Source: Flavipsychrobacter stenotrophus
Lineage (GTDB): Bacteria; Bacteroidota; Bacteroidia; Chitinophagales; Chitinophagaceae
Length of the DNA stretch: 64,000 bases
Assembly: GCF_002954265.1 (NCBI RefSeq)
Contig: NZ_PPSL01000004.1
Location: 372,001-436,000 of the forward strand
Direction of reading: 5' to 3'
Every line of letters starts with the position of its first letter. The first letter of the stretch is position 1. Positions 32,800-40,816 of the stretch are shown one piece after another. The notes under the pieces were generated by a model that searched no databases, was not told where the DNA came from, and saw only the letters and a list, made by a program, of their open reading frames with translations. The translations under genes and the position numbers were made by a program.

Positions 32800-32903
32800 C
32801 CTGATTTTTGTCTGAACCAGGATTTATAGGATTAAAGGATTTATGGATGCCCGATAATTGGGTTGCTATGCTCAGCCGCTCTGGAGACGCAATTATGCGT
32901 CTC
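32800..32903. repeat. Two common intergenic repeat motifs side by side
   Basis: TTGTCTGAACCAGGATTTAT (about 32809-32828) is of a type often repeated in Bacteroidota intergenic DNA. GAGACGCA-ATTA-TGCGTCTC (32884-32903) is a perfect 8-bp palindrome of another widespread type. Confidence 0.5.
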
Positions 32904-32932
32904 TACGTTCTCGGAGTTGAGTGATTTTTGAT

Positions 32933-33502
32933 TTACGCGGCCCGCTCCAGACTCTTCTTCCAGATCTTTATGTTTTGTTTGAGTACCTCGTAGTCGACAT
33001 ATTCGAGGAAGTCGTTGGCGTCATGGATGAATTGGCGGCTGGCGGCGGGTAGGCAGTACTGGAAGAGGTTATATTGCAGCCATTTGGCGTTTACCTGCGT
33101 GTCTCTGAATTTTACGGTGGTGGCGTCTTCAATAAAGCCAATGTTGCCAAGGATGTAGTTGTAGTCTTCAAAATCCTGCTGGCTTACAGGTGCTGTTTCT
33201 TGTGCGGCTACGACCTGTTGTTTTTCTGTGTTCGCCGGTACTGCAGTGGGAGCCGTTTCCGCCACCGTGGTTTCTTTCTTTGTTTTGCGCGATGGCGTTC
33301 TGCCAGAGAATCTCCTTATTTTATCCAGACAGTTCACGAGTTTCACCATCATCATTGTTTCTTCGGATGTTGGGGCGTCTTGCCCCTGTGGACGGGCAAT
33401 GATGTTTCGTTGGATAGCAATGATCTGGCGGCAAAAGTTTTCGGCGATCTGATCTGCGGCTAAGAGGGCGGCTTCGTGGTATTCGTTTGTAATGTTGTTC
33501 AT
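32933..33502 (-). CDS. Conserved-looking cytoplasmic protein of unknown function
   Basis: A 189-residue protein from ATG 33502 (MNNITNEYHEAALLAADQIA). The first 70 residues are helical (CRQIIAIQRNIIARPQGQDA, SEETMMMVKLVNCLDKIRRF), a low-complexity Lys/Thr/Ala/Pro linker follows (about 70-115), and the C-terminal helical domain contains DYNYILGNIGFIEDATTVKF and a Lys-rich end. There is no signal peptide or recognised motif. The high Ala/Thr/Val linker suggests two domains. It stands alone. Confidence 0.65.
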   Translation of the reverse strand: MNNITNEYHEAALLAADQIAENFCRQIIAIQRNIIARPQGQDAPTSEETMMMVKLVNCLDKIRRFSGRTPSRKTKKETTVAETAPTAVPANTEKQQVVAAQETAPVSQQDFEDYNYILGNIGFIEDATTVKFRDTQVNAKWLQYNLFQYCLPAASRQFIHDANDFLEYVDYEVLKQNIKIWKKSLERAA

Positions 33503-33673
33503 GCTGATATAGTTTGAGGATGTAAAATTGCTATGAAAAAACGACACTTGCAAACTAAAAATCATAAGTTATCCACATTTGCGTGTGCCAAAAGTGATGC
33601 TATCAATTGATTTTCAATGTACTTATGAGTGATCAAAAAATGTGGATATCTTTTTTAGAGCCTTCACTTAAAT

Positions 33674-33695
33674 AATTAATAATATATTATTAATT
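33674..33695. promoter_or_regulatory. 22-bp perfect palindrome at the DUF1579 promoter
   Basis: AATTAATAATA followed directly by its complement TATTATTAATT, 20 bp before the start codon and overlapping the TTTGC of the likely -7 region. It is a candidate operator; AT-rich chance palindromes are the alternative. Confidence 0.4.
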
Positions 33696-33714
33696 TGCAA
33701 AGAAAAACCGGATC

Positions 33715-34386
33715 ATGAAACACACATTTATTCTAATTCCCGTTATTGCCGTGGCAATGATCGGTTGCAATTCAGGCGAAACAAAGACGGCGACAACTGA
33801 TAGCACCACTGCTACGACAGCCACTACCACCACGGTAGCTGCAACACCCGCTAAAGAAGAAACCAAGGCTCCGCCAATGGATTCGGCAGCCAAAATGAAG
33901 GCATGGATGGACTATGCCACACCGGGTGATATGCACAAGATGCTGGCATCTATGAGTGGTAAATGGTCCGCAGAAACCACTATGTGGGAAGAGGAAGGCA
34001 AGGCACCGCAAATGGGTAGCGGTGTATGCGAGAATAAGATGATAATGGGTGGCCGTTATGAGGTGTCGACCTTTCATGGTACCATGATGGGGATGCCTTT
34101 TGAAGGCACTAACACAATAGCCTATGACAATGGTAAGAAGAAATTTATAAGCACGTGGATAGATAATATGGGTACGGGAATGATGAACCTGGAAGGTACT
34201 TATGATGCCGCAGGTAAAGCACTAAACCTTACAGGCAAGTGTGTAGACCTGCTTACCGGTAAGGATATGGAGATAAGGGAAGTGACGAAGATGATAGATG
34301 ACAAACACCAGGTAATGGAGATGTATACTACTCCGGCAGGTGGTAAAGAGTTTAAGACAATGGAGATAAAGTATACGAAGAAATAA
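33715..34386 (+). CDS. DUF1579 lipoprotein
   Basis: A 223-residue lipoprotein: signal peptide with lipobox VAMIGC (Cys18), a Thr/Ala-rich linker (about 20-55) and a DUF1579 beta-barrel domain (MHKMLASMSGKWSAETTMW, SGVCENKMIMGGRYEVSTFH, GMPFEGTNTIAYDNGKKKFI, STWIDNMGTGMMNLEG). The family's role is unknown; the lipocalin-like fold suggests ligand binding in the envelope. It has its own promoter and terminator. Confidence 0.9.
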   Translation: MKHTFILIPVIAVAMIGCNSGETKTATTDSTTATTATTTTVAATPAKEETKAPPMDSAAKMKAWMDYATPGDMHKMLASMSGKWSAETTMWEEEGKAPQMGSGVCENKMIMGGRYEVSTFHGTMMGMPFEGTNTIAYDNGKKKFISTWIDNMGTGMMNLEGTYDAAGKALNLTGKCVDLLTGKDMEIREVTKMIDDKHQVMEMYTTPAGGKEFKTMEIKYTKK

Positions 34387-34401
34387 GTGTTAGCGCTCAT
34401 G

Positions 34402-34443
34402 AAATGAAAATGCCACTTGCAGTAGCAGGTGGCATTTTCATTT
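34402..34443. terminator. Bidirectional terminator
   Basis: AAATGAAAATGCCAC (34402-34416) is the exact complement of GTGGCATTTTCATTT (34429-34443). It lies between the convergent DUF1579 and DUF2461 genes. Confidence 0.9.
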
Positions 34444-34461
34444 GAGTATTGGACTAGATCA

Positions 34462-35127
34462 TTAGCTGATTTCCGCCCCTTTATTGAGGAACTGAATAAA
34501 GGGATCCATTGTAGCAAAAGTATCTGTAACAGTCTTTACAAACGTTTTGCTATGTATTTCTTTGTCAGCTATGTTGTTGCTGACAACAAATCCTTTCATC
34601 TTAATGTACTTTATTGCCGGATTATCTTCGGTATAGCCAACGGGTGGTTTCTTGGCCGATTCTCCTGTTACTTCGGGGAACATTTTTTTGAATTTCTTAT
34701 CGTCTATTATGGCTTTGAACTCATCGAAGTTATAATCGATCTCCTGCCTTACAGCTTTAAGTACAGGCGATTCTGGCATCCACAAGCCGCCACCGGCAAA
34801 GGTTTTGCCACCCGGCTCTACATGCAGATAAAAGCCTGCACCGGTAGACTTTTTGCCACCCTTGTTGAAGTAGGCACCAAAGTGCGATTTGTAGGGTGTT
34901 TTATCGGTACCGAAACGTACATCTCTGAATATGCGGAAGATGCAGTCTTTGGGTTTCTGCTCTGCAAACGCAGGTTCCATCTTTGCCAGGCCTTTAAGTA
35001 TATCCGCTACCACTACTTCAAAATCTTCTTTTGCAGCGGTGTACCGGTCGCGGTTGGCGTCGAACCATGGCTTGTTATTGTTGTGCGCTAGCTCTTGCAG
35101 AAAGGTGGTGGTGCCGGTGGTAAGCAT
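34462..35127 (-). CDS. DUF2461 (TIGR02453) protein
   Basis: A 221-residue cytoplasmic protein with the family signature: TFLQELAHNNNKPWFDANRD, then RIFRDVRFGTDKTPYKSHFG, AGFYLHVEPGGKTFAGGGLW and the helical C-terminus. The family is widespread and uncharacterised. It is 38 bp downstream of the MbnH-like gene on the same strand, so it could be cotranscribed with the MbnP-MbnH pair. Confidence 0.92.
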   Translation of the reverse strand: MLTTGTTTFLQELAHNNNKPWFDANRDRYTAAKEDFEVVVADILKGLAKMEPAFAEQKPKDCIFRIFRDVRFGTDKTPYKSHFGAYFNKGGKKSTGAGFYLHVEPGGKTFAGGGLWMPESPVLKAVRQEIDYNFDEFKAIIDDKKFKKMFPEVTGESAKKPPVGYTEDNPAIKYIKMKGFVVSNNIADKEIHSKTFVKTVTDTFATMDPFIQFLNKGAEIS

Positions 35128-35165
35128 GAATAAGTTTTTTGAGCAATAAATTTTGAAGCGTTGGC

Positions 35166-36230
35166 TTAAGGATGTTTAAAAGCCTGGTTGTTGATAAATG
35201 AGGTATCGGTGAGTGTGTGCAGGAAGGCAATGATGTCGGTCATATCCTGAGCTGTCATTCTACCTTTGGGAGATACTGAAAGCACCGGGTCTAGCGATGG
35301 ACTGTAATGAAAGCCGGTGTTATAATGGTCAAGGCACTGCTGCAGGGTAGTAAACCGACCATCATGCATGTAAGGGGCAGTGAGGGCAATGTTCCTTAGC
35401 GATGGTGTTTTGAATTTGCCACTATCGCTGCCTATGAGGGTGATCTTATAGCGTCCTGCATCGGCATAGATGCTATCTACACCATTGTTACGGAATTCAA
35501 AATCTGAGAAGGTGCTACCCATTGCATGGCAGTGCGTGCAGTCGCCTTTGGCCGGGTCCTGGTATAGCTCCATACCTCTTAATTCCTGTGCAGTAAGAGT
35601 CGCCGAGCCTCTTACATATTGGTCGTATTTTGAGTTGCCCGATATCATGGTCCGTTCAAATTGGGCTATCGCCCTCATGAGCATAGATGTCGTAATGGTG
35701 TCGCCACCAAATGCTTTCTTGAACAGAGTAGGGTATTCCAGATCTGTATTCAGCTTGTGAATGGCGTTGGCAAGGTTCTCGTGCATCTCTACCGGGTTCT
35801 GTATTGGGCCAATTACCTGGCTTTCCAGGTCTGCAGCACCACCATCCCAGAAGAATTTTTTCTGGTAGCCAAGGTTCACAAGGTTCATTGCATTGCGTGT
35901 ACCTGCTAAGCCATCTATACCTATGCTATATTGGTTGCTGCTGTCGGTAAATGAAAAGGCCTGGTTGTGGCAGCTGGCGCAGCTCATGGTGCGGTTGCCT
36001 GAAAGGATAGGATCGTAAAACAACTTTCTACCTAGTGCCACACCTTCTTGGGTCATTGGGTTGTTGGCCGGTATATCCATCCTTGGTAAACCCGTTGGTA
36101 TGACCAACAGATAGGGGGTAGGACCTGTATAAGCATCGGGGTTTATGTCCTTTTTACAGGCATTAAAAACCGTTACTGATAACATTAGTGCAAGTATAGC
36201 CAGACAAATGTGTAATTTCTTATTGCTCAT
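35166..36230 (-). CDS. Di-haem cytochrome c peroxidase family lipoprotein (MbnH-like)
   Basis: A 354-residue protein with lipobox VFNAC (Cys25) and two c-haem sites: CASCH (84-88) and CTHCH (231-235). Other family marks are FYDPILSGNRTMSCASCHNQ, KKFFWDGGAADLESQVIGPI, ELYQDPAKGDCTHCHAMGS and TAPYMHDGRFTTL. The gene is paired, 13 bp apart, with an MbnP-type gene. In characterised pairs MbnH is a MauG-superfamily enzyme that oxidises a tryptophan of MbnP to kynurenine, enabling copper binding; by context this one may do the same. A plain peroxidase remains possible. Confidence 0.92.
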   Translation of the reverse strand: MSNKKLHICLAILALMLSVTVFNACKKDINPDAYTGPTPYLLVIPTGLPRMDIPANNPMTQEGVALGRKLFYDPILSGNRTMSCASCHNQAFSFTDSSNQYSIGIDGLAGTRNAMNLVNLGYQKKFFWDGGAADLESQVIGPIQNPVEMHENLANAIHKLNTDLEYPTLFKKAFGGDTITTSMLMRAIAQFERTMISGNSKYDQYVRGSATLTAQELRGMELYQDPAKGDCTHCHAMGSTFSDFEFRNNGVDSIYADAGRYKITLIGSDSGKFKTPSLRNIALTAPYMHDGRFTTLQQCLDHYNTGFHYSPSLDPVLSVSPKGRMTAQDMTDIIAFLHTLTDTSFINNQAFKHP

Positions 36231-36243
36231 TTAATGATTATGA

Positions 36244-37044
36244 TTACTGTACTTTATCGAATGTAAATGCAGATGAGAAATTGGCTTTCATCTGACCTAA
36301 CCATGCTCTGTCTCTTGTTTCCAGAGATTGGTGCACGGCATTGCCGCTATCGAAAGTAATAACATTAGGATCGCCGTATTGCTTATTGAGGTCGAACTTG
36401 AGCAACATGGTCTTATGGTCTGCTGCTATGGTGAATGCCGATACCGGGATGTCAATAGTTTTCATATTAGCATCTACACCATAGTGGTAAAGCAAGACGG
36501 ATGTGCCACCCGTGTCATTGATGAATGTTCCCTCATGCTTAAAGAATATGTACCCGGTGCTCCAGGTCCACACCATGCCGTTAGATGGGTTCAGGTCGCC
36601 TTCATTCAGTAATGTATGGTTCTTGGCAGAATCTACACCTATGTAAAAGCGAACCGCTTTGTAAGTGCCATTGGCAACAGAATCGAGCGTAAAGGAACAG
36701 GTGCTGGTATCGGCAGCGTTGATGAGCTTATAGTTGGCGAAATTATGCTCCGAATTATCGCTTTTTATCAACGTAAAATTGCTCACGAAGTATTTGAGCA
36801 GGTCTACCTTATACGCATTGCCAGCGGCATTGGTATAGGTGCCGGAGCCCATTACAATGGCTGTGCCGCCGGCCTCATTACTAAATTTTACAGTAAGCGA
36901 CCCGTAGCTGCTTGTTGGTGTTACAGGAGTAACTACAACAGCCTTGTCTTTATACCTGCAAGATGCAGTTACTAACAGCGCGCAAATGGCTGCAATGCCG
37001 GCATATCTGAAACCGGAGAATCTAGATCTAATAGCAGAAATCAT
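36244..37044 (-). CDS. MbnP-family copper-associated lipoprotein
   Basis: A 266-residue protein from ATG 37044; the frame's upstream ATG at 37089 would put a non-signal segment first. Lipobox TASC (Cys29). The mature domain is the MbnP beta sandwich: GSLTVKFSNEAGG, YKVDLLKYFVSNFTLIKSDN, YKAVRFYIGVDSAKN, LNPSNGMVWTWSTGYIFFKH (with Trp159 and Trp161) and YHYGVDANMKTIDIPV. The W-x-W-x-x-GY segment is the hallmark of the family, and one tryptophan is the likely kynurenine site. It is first in an operon with the MbnH-like di-haem gene. There is no methanobactin precursor or mbnB/C nearby. Confidence 0.9.
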   Translation of the reverse strand: MISAIRSRFSGFRYAGIAAICALLVTASCRYKDKAVVVTPVTPTSSYGSLTVKFSNEAGGTAIVMGSGTYTNAAGNAYKVDLLKYFVSNFTLIKSDNSEHNFANYKLINAADTSTCSFTLDSVANGTYKAVRFYIGVDSAKNHTLLNEGDLNPSNGMVWTWSTGYIFFKHEGTFINDTGGTSVLLYHYGVDANMKTIDIPVSAFTIAADHKTMLLKFDLNKQYGDPNVITFDSGNAVHQSLETRDRAWLGQMKANFSSAFTFDKVQ

Positions 37045-37205
37045 GTATGTAAAGATACTGATTTTAGGAGAAAATAGTTTTGCCGGCAAACGCAGAGTTT
37101 GTAATTAACTTTTGCAAAGCCATTGATATTGACCACAATAAGAAAAGCCAAAGAGAGTTTAGGTTATTAGTAACTTTACCCACAGGGAAATTGTCTACCA
37201 ATAAG

Positions 37206-37868
37206 ATGATAAAACGGTGTCTGATACTCTTACTCATATGTTTGCCGCTGTGCCTGAGGGCGCAGTTCAACATGTTTGCTAAAGAGGGCGAAGACCTGAA
37301 AAAGTTTACAGGAGCATTGGTAATGGGGCTTAATTTCTCGCAGGTAGATGGAGACTCTTACTGGGGTTATCACAAAGTAGGACTGAATGCAGGTGCCCAG
37401 GTATTCATCCACTTTACCCCATCTATTGGCATTAGCATGGAATTGCTCTACACCCGCAAGGGTAGCAGGGCAGCGACGGTGACAGAGTCACCCTACGTAG
37501 GCACGTATATATGGAAGTACTACATGGATGTGAATTATGTGGAGGTACCCATTATGCTGCACTATACAGAGGGTAAATATGACTTTGAGCTGGGCGCGAG
37601 TTATGCGCGCCTCATCAATTCAAACGAATATGTGATCACCGACCAGCCCGTGAATATAGATGCAGTCGGCAATCGCTTTAATATATCTGATATCGACTTC
37701 ACTGTAGGACTTACCCGCCACTTGTATAAAAACCTGCTGGCCAATATCCGTTACCAGTATTCCCTCACCTCCATTCGCCCACCCGAAAGAATACCCATAG
37801 GGTATAGCTATGGCAATCAGGGGCAGTTCAATAATCTGTTTAATTTAAGGTTGGAGTATGTGTTTTAG
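37206..37868 (+). CDS. PorT-like outer membrane beta-barrel protein
   Basis: A 220-residue protein from ATG 37206 with signal peptide MIKRCLILLLICLPLCLRAQ. The mature part is an eight-strand-like OMP_b-brl pattern: ALVMGLNFSQVDGD, KVGLNAGAQVFIHFTPSIGI, SMELLYTRKGSR, YVEVPIMLHY, YDFELGASYARLINS and the C-terminal FNLRLEYVF ending in Phe, as barrel proteins do. The frame from 37080 has an implausible N-terminus. Function unknown; PorT homologues belong to the type IX system, but this assignment is only by fold. Confidence 0.85.
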   Translation: MIKRCLILLLICLPLCLRAQFNMFAKEGEDLKKFTGALVMGLNFSQVDGDSYWGYHKVGLNAGAQVFIHFTPSIGISMELLYTRKGSRAATVTESPYVGTYIWKYYMDVNYVEVPIMLHYTEGKYDFELGASYARLINSNEYVITDQPVNIDAVGNRFNISDIDFTVGLTRHLYKNLLANIRYQYSLTSIRPPERIPIGYSYGNQGQFNNLFNLRLEYVF

Positions 37869-37911
37869 TTATGTACTCAACAGTTTTGCAGTATCTTGGT
37901 AAAAACCTGCT

Positions 37912-38925
37912 ATGCGCTATCTCTTTGTATTACTTTGTCTGTTGCTATTTTCTTGCGAGGAAAAGAGGCAAAGGCTCACTGAGCCCAGAGACGCACTGAC
38001 TTTTCTAGATGCCGGACATGTATTAAAAGAGTCGGAACACAAGTTGACTTTAAGCGATCTGAAATTTCCTGATCCCGAAAAGGACGAAATAATCAGAAAT
38101 CATGTTCAATGTATTACCGGCCTTGATTCCTCCACCTATAATTACTATCCACCAACAATATTGTCAGGGATCATTATCAATTCTTTCAACGATACATTGG
38201 AAAGTTATGAAGGAAGAGAAATAGAAAAATTTGACAGATCGGGTAATTTGATATTTCATATTTCTGCTGGTCAACGCGAGTATATGCGACGCCCGTGGAT
38301 TGAGAAGTTTACTTTTGATTGCCTCGATTATAATGTGACCCACTATTGTGTAACAACTGAGTTTGGAGGACCGCAAGGCAGTTTTGATACTATTTGTTAT
38401 TCATTGGTGCCTTGTAAAAATGTATTGAAGACATCATATAAGATAAAAGTACAGCTTTTTTGGCCACACTATTGTGATTCTTCATATTCCTATTTCGATA
38501 GCGCAGGTAAATTGCTGGCTACGATAAGTTACCCTAATAAGCGAGCGGATACAACAATTTACTTTTATGCTAAAGATGGGAAACTACAAACTATAAAACA
38601 AAGGAACCAAACAGATAGTTATTGCCACCATTGTTTAAAAGCGACCACGCAATATGGTTATAAAAAAGGTTTGCTCAATTCAAAGAAAATACTATCCTTT
38701 TATGAAGATGGTTGCGTAAGTAATGATGACTATTATTATGACGAAAATGGAATCATAAGAACAAGCTACCTTGACGACGCGTATTTTCAAATTGATGGCT
38801 ATGGTAACGAGCATGTACACTTTGATACAGCAAATTTACGTCCCAAGTTTAATTACAATAGGCGCCTGAGGTATAAGGTGATGTATAGCTATAAGCGATT
38901 TGACGGTACGAAATCAGTTCAATGA
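37912..38925 (+). CDS. Lipoprotein with YD/MORN-like repeats, unknown function
   Basis: A 337-residue lipoprotein (lipobox LLFSC, Cys15). Its body carries short repeats of the form FDRSGNLIFHI, FDSAGKLLATISYP, YAKDGKLQTIKQ and YDENGIIRTSYLDD, reminiscent of YD or toxin-antitoxin wedge repeats common in Bacteroidota cell-surface lipoproteins. There are many cysteines (for example CHHCLK), suggesting disulfides or metal. It is AT-richer than its neighbours. Start at 37912, 43 bp after the barrel gene; the two may be cotranscribed. Confidence 0.75.
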   Translation: MRYLFVLLCLLLFSCEEKRQRLTEPRDALTFLDAGHVLKESEHKLTLSDLKFPDPEKDEIIRNHVQCITGLDSSTYNYYPPTILSGIIINSFNDTLESYEGREIEKFDRSGNLIFHISAGQREYMRRPWIEKFTFDCLDYNVTHYCVTTEFGGPQGSFDTICYSLVPCKNVLKTSYKIKVQLFWPHYCDSSYSYFDSAGKLLATISYPNKRADTTIYFYAKDGKLQTIKQRNQTDSYCHHCLKATTQYGYKKGLLNSKKILSFYEDGCVSNDDYYYDENGIIRTSYLDDAYFQIDGYGNEHVHFDTANLRPKFNYNRRLRYKVMYSYKRFDGTKSVQ

Positions 38926-38950
38926 TCGACTGTTCAATCAATCAGTTTGG

Positions 38951-39030
38951 GGTAGGTAGCGAACCTACGGCTCGCTATGTGAGAGGGTGGCTAATGTGCT
39001 ACAAACCTGTTGCCGCCTAACGGGGCAATG
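38951..39030 (-). repeat. Composite hairpin element, copy 2
   Basis: Read on the minus strand: TTGCCCCGTTAGGCGGCAAC, AGGTTTGTAGCA, about 18 bp spacer, then AGCGAGCCGTAGGTTCGCT. The order matches 15714-15785. Confidence 0.6.
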
Positions 39031-39081
39031 ATATGCGATGTGCAGTTCTTCGATGTGTAATTTGTATTGTAGGTAATAAAC

Positions 39082-39109
39082 AAAAAGCCGCCCGGTTAGG
39101 CGGCTTTTT
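39082..39109. terminator. asnS terminator
   Basis: AAAAAGCCGCC (39082-39092) pairs with GGCGGCTTTTT (39099-39109); 21 bp after the asnS stop on the minus strand. Confidence 0.9.
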
Positions 39110-39130
39110 ACGTTGAGTATTATAACTCAA

Positions 39131-40561
39131 TTAAAACTCAGCATTCTTTGGTGTCCTTGGGAAAGGTATTACGTCGCGTATGTTGGTCATGCCGGTAACG
39201 AAGAGCACCATGCGCTCAAAGCCCAGTCCGAAGCCTGCGTGTGGCACTGTGCCGAATTTGCGGGTATCCATGTACCAGTACATTTCATCGGCAGGAATGT
39301 GCATTTCCTTCATGCGCTGTTCCAGTTTGTCCAGGCGCTCTTCTCTCTGGCTTCCGCCTACTATTTCACCAATGCCCGGTGCCAGTATATCCATAGCGGC
39401 TACGGTCTTGCCATCATCGTTCTGGCGCATGTAGAACGATTTGATGTCTTTAGGATAGTCGGTAACGATAACCGGTTTCTTAAAGTGCTTTTCTACCAGG
39501 TAGCGCTCATGCTCGCTTTGCAGGTCTACGCCCCATTTCACCTCATACTGGAATTTCTTCTTTTTGTTGGCAGGTGAGTTCAACAGTATGTCTACCGCCT
39601 CGGTATAAGTGATGCGCTCAAACTTGTTGTTAAGTACAAATTCCAGCTTCTCTATCAGGCCCAGTTCACTGCGCTCATTCATTGGCTTCTGCTTCTCTTC
39701 ATCCACCAGGCGCTGTGCCAGGAATTCAAGATCCTCACGGTTATGCTGCATGGCATAACCTATAATGTACCTGATGAAATCTTCAGCAAGGTCCATGTTG
39801 TCGGTAATGTCATTGAATGCCACTTCGGGTTCTATCATCCAGAACTCGGCCAGGTGACGGGCGGTGTTACTGTTCTCGGCACGGAAGGTTGGTCCGAAAG
39901 TATATACCTCACTAAATGCCATAGCACCCAGTTCTGCTTCCAGCTGACCGCTAACGGTAAGGTTGGTGCAGCGGCCAAAGAAGTCTTCTTTATAGTCTAT
40001 GCTGCCATCTTCATTGCGTGGCGGATTTTCTGTAGGCAAGGTACTTACCCTGAACATTTCGCCGGCACCTTCGGCATCAGATGCGGTGATGATAGGCGTA
40101 TGCAGGTATACAAAACCCCTGTCGTTAAAGAACTGGTGTACTGCAAATGCCAGTGAGTGGCGTACCCTGAAGATGGCGCCAAATGTACTGGTGCGGAAGC
40201 GCAGGTGTGCTATCTCGCGCAGGTATTCCAGGCTAGGGCGGTTCTTCAACTGCAGCGGAAATTTATCCGTATCGCAATCCCCGAGAATGGTAATGTTGTC
40301 TGCCTTTATTTCTACTTTCTGTCCTTTACCCAATGAGGCTATAACAGTGCCGTCAACGCTTATAGATGCGCCGGTGGTGATACGTTTAGTGATCGCTTCG
40401 TCTGTATCGAGGGTAATTACTACCTGTACATTATTAATGGTGGAGCCATCGTTAAGGGCTATGAACTGGTTATTGCGGAATGAGCGTACCCATCCTTTTA
40501 CGTTTACCGTATAATCTGTCTTGTCCGATAGTAAGATGTCCTTGATCTTTGTCCGTGCCAT
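39131..40561 (-). CDS. asnS: Asparaginyl-tRNA synthetase
   Basis: A 476-residue class IIb synthetase. The N-terminal OB fold ([20 protein letters not shown]) binds the anticodon. Motif 1 is near [15 protein letters not shown], motif 2 is [20 protein letters not shown] and motif 3 is [14 protein letters not shown]; the sequence matches AsnRS rather than AspRS ([17 protein letters not shown]-type WMIEPEVAF). It charges tRNA-Asn, for which two genes lie at 57.1-57.4 kb. Monocistronic. Confidence 0.97.
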   Translation of the reverse strand: MARTKIKDILLSDKTDYTVNVKGWVRSFRNNQFIALNDGSTINNVQVVITLDTDEAITKRITTGASISVDGTVIASLGKGQKVEIKADNITILGDCDTDKFPLQLKNRPSLEYLREIAHLRFRTSTFGAIFRVRHSLAFAVHQFFNDRGFVYLHTPIITASDAEGAGEMFRVSTLPTENPPRNEDGSIDYKEDFFGRCTNLTVSGQLEAELGAMAFSEVYTFGPTFRAENSNTARHLAEFWMIEPEVAFNDITDNMDLAEDFIRYIIGYAMQHNREDLEFLAQRLVDEEKQKPMNERSELGLIEKLEFVLNNKFERITYTEAVDILLNSPANKKKKFQYEVKWGVDLQSEHERYLVEKHFKKPVIVTDYPKDIKSFYMRQNDDGKTVAAMDILAPGIGEIVGGSQREERLDKLEQRMKEMHIPADEMYWYMDTRKFGTVPHAGFGLGFERMVLFVTGMTNIRDVIPFPRTPKNAEF

Positions 40562-40816
40562 TTGTATTGTAGTAATTTAGAGTGTGGGCAATGCCCTGTT
40601 GCGGGCAAACCCTCTATTATAATGAGCATCAAAAATAGTTCATAGTAAGAAGTAATTACAATATCGGGTAGGTAAAACGGGACTAAAAATCAAAAAAAAA
40701 CCTTAAAGCTTAATGCAGGGTCGCTTTTAGCCCCAAATAGAATATTTGATTTATTGCAATCTGGCCGCTTTGTGCCATCTTTGTAGTAGCCGGTTTCTAT
40801 CAACGGTGTAATACCA

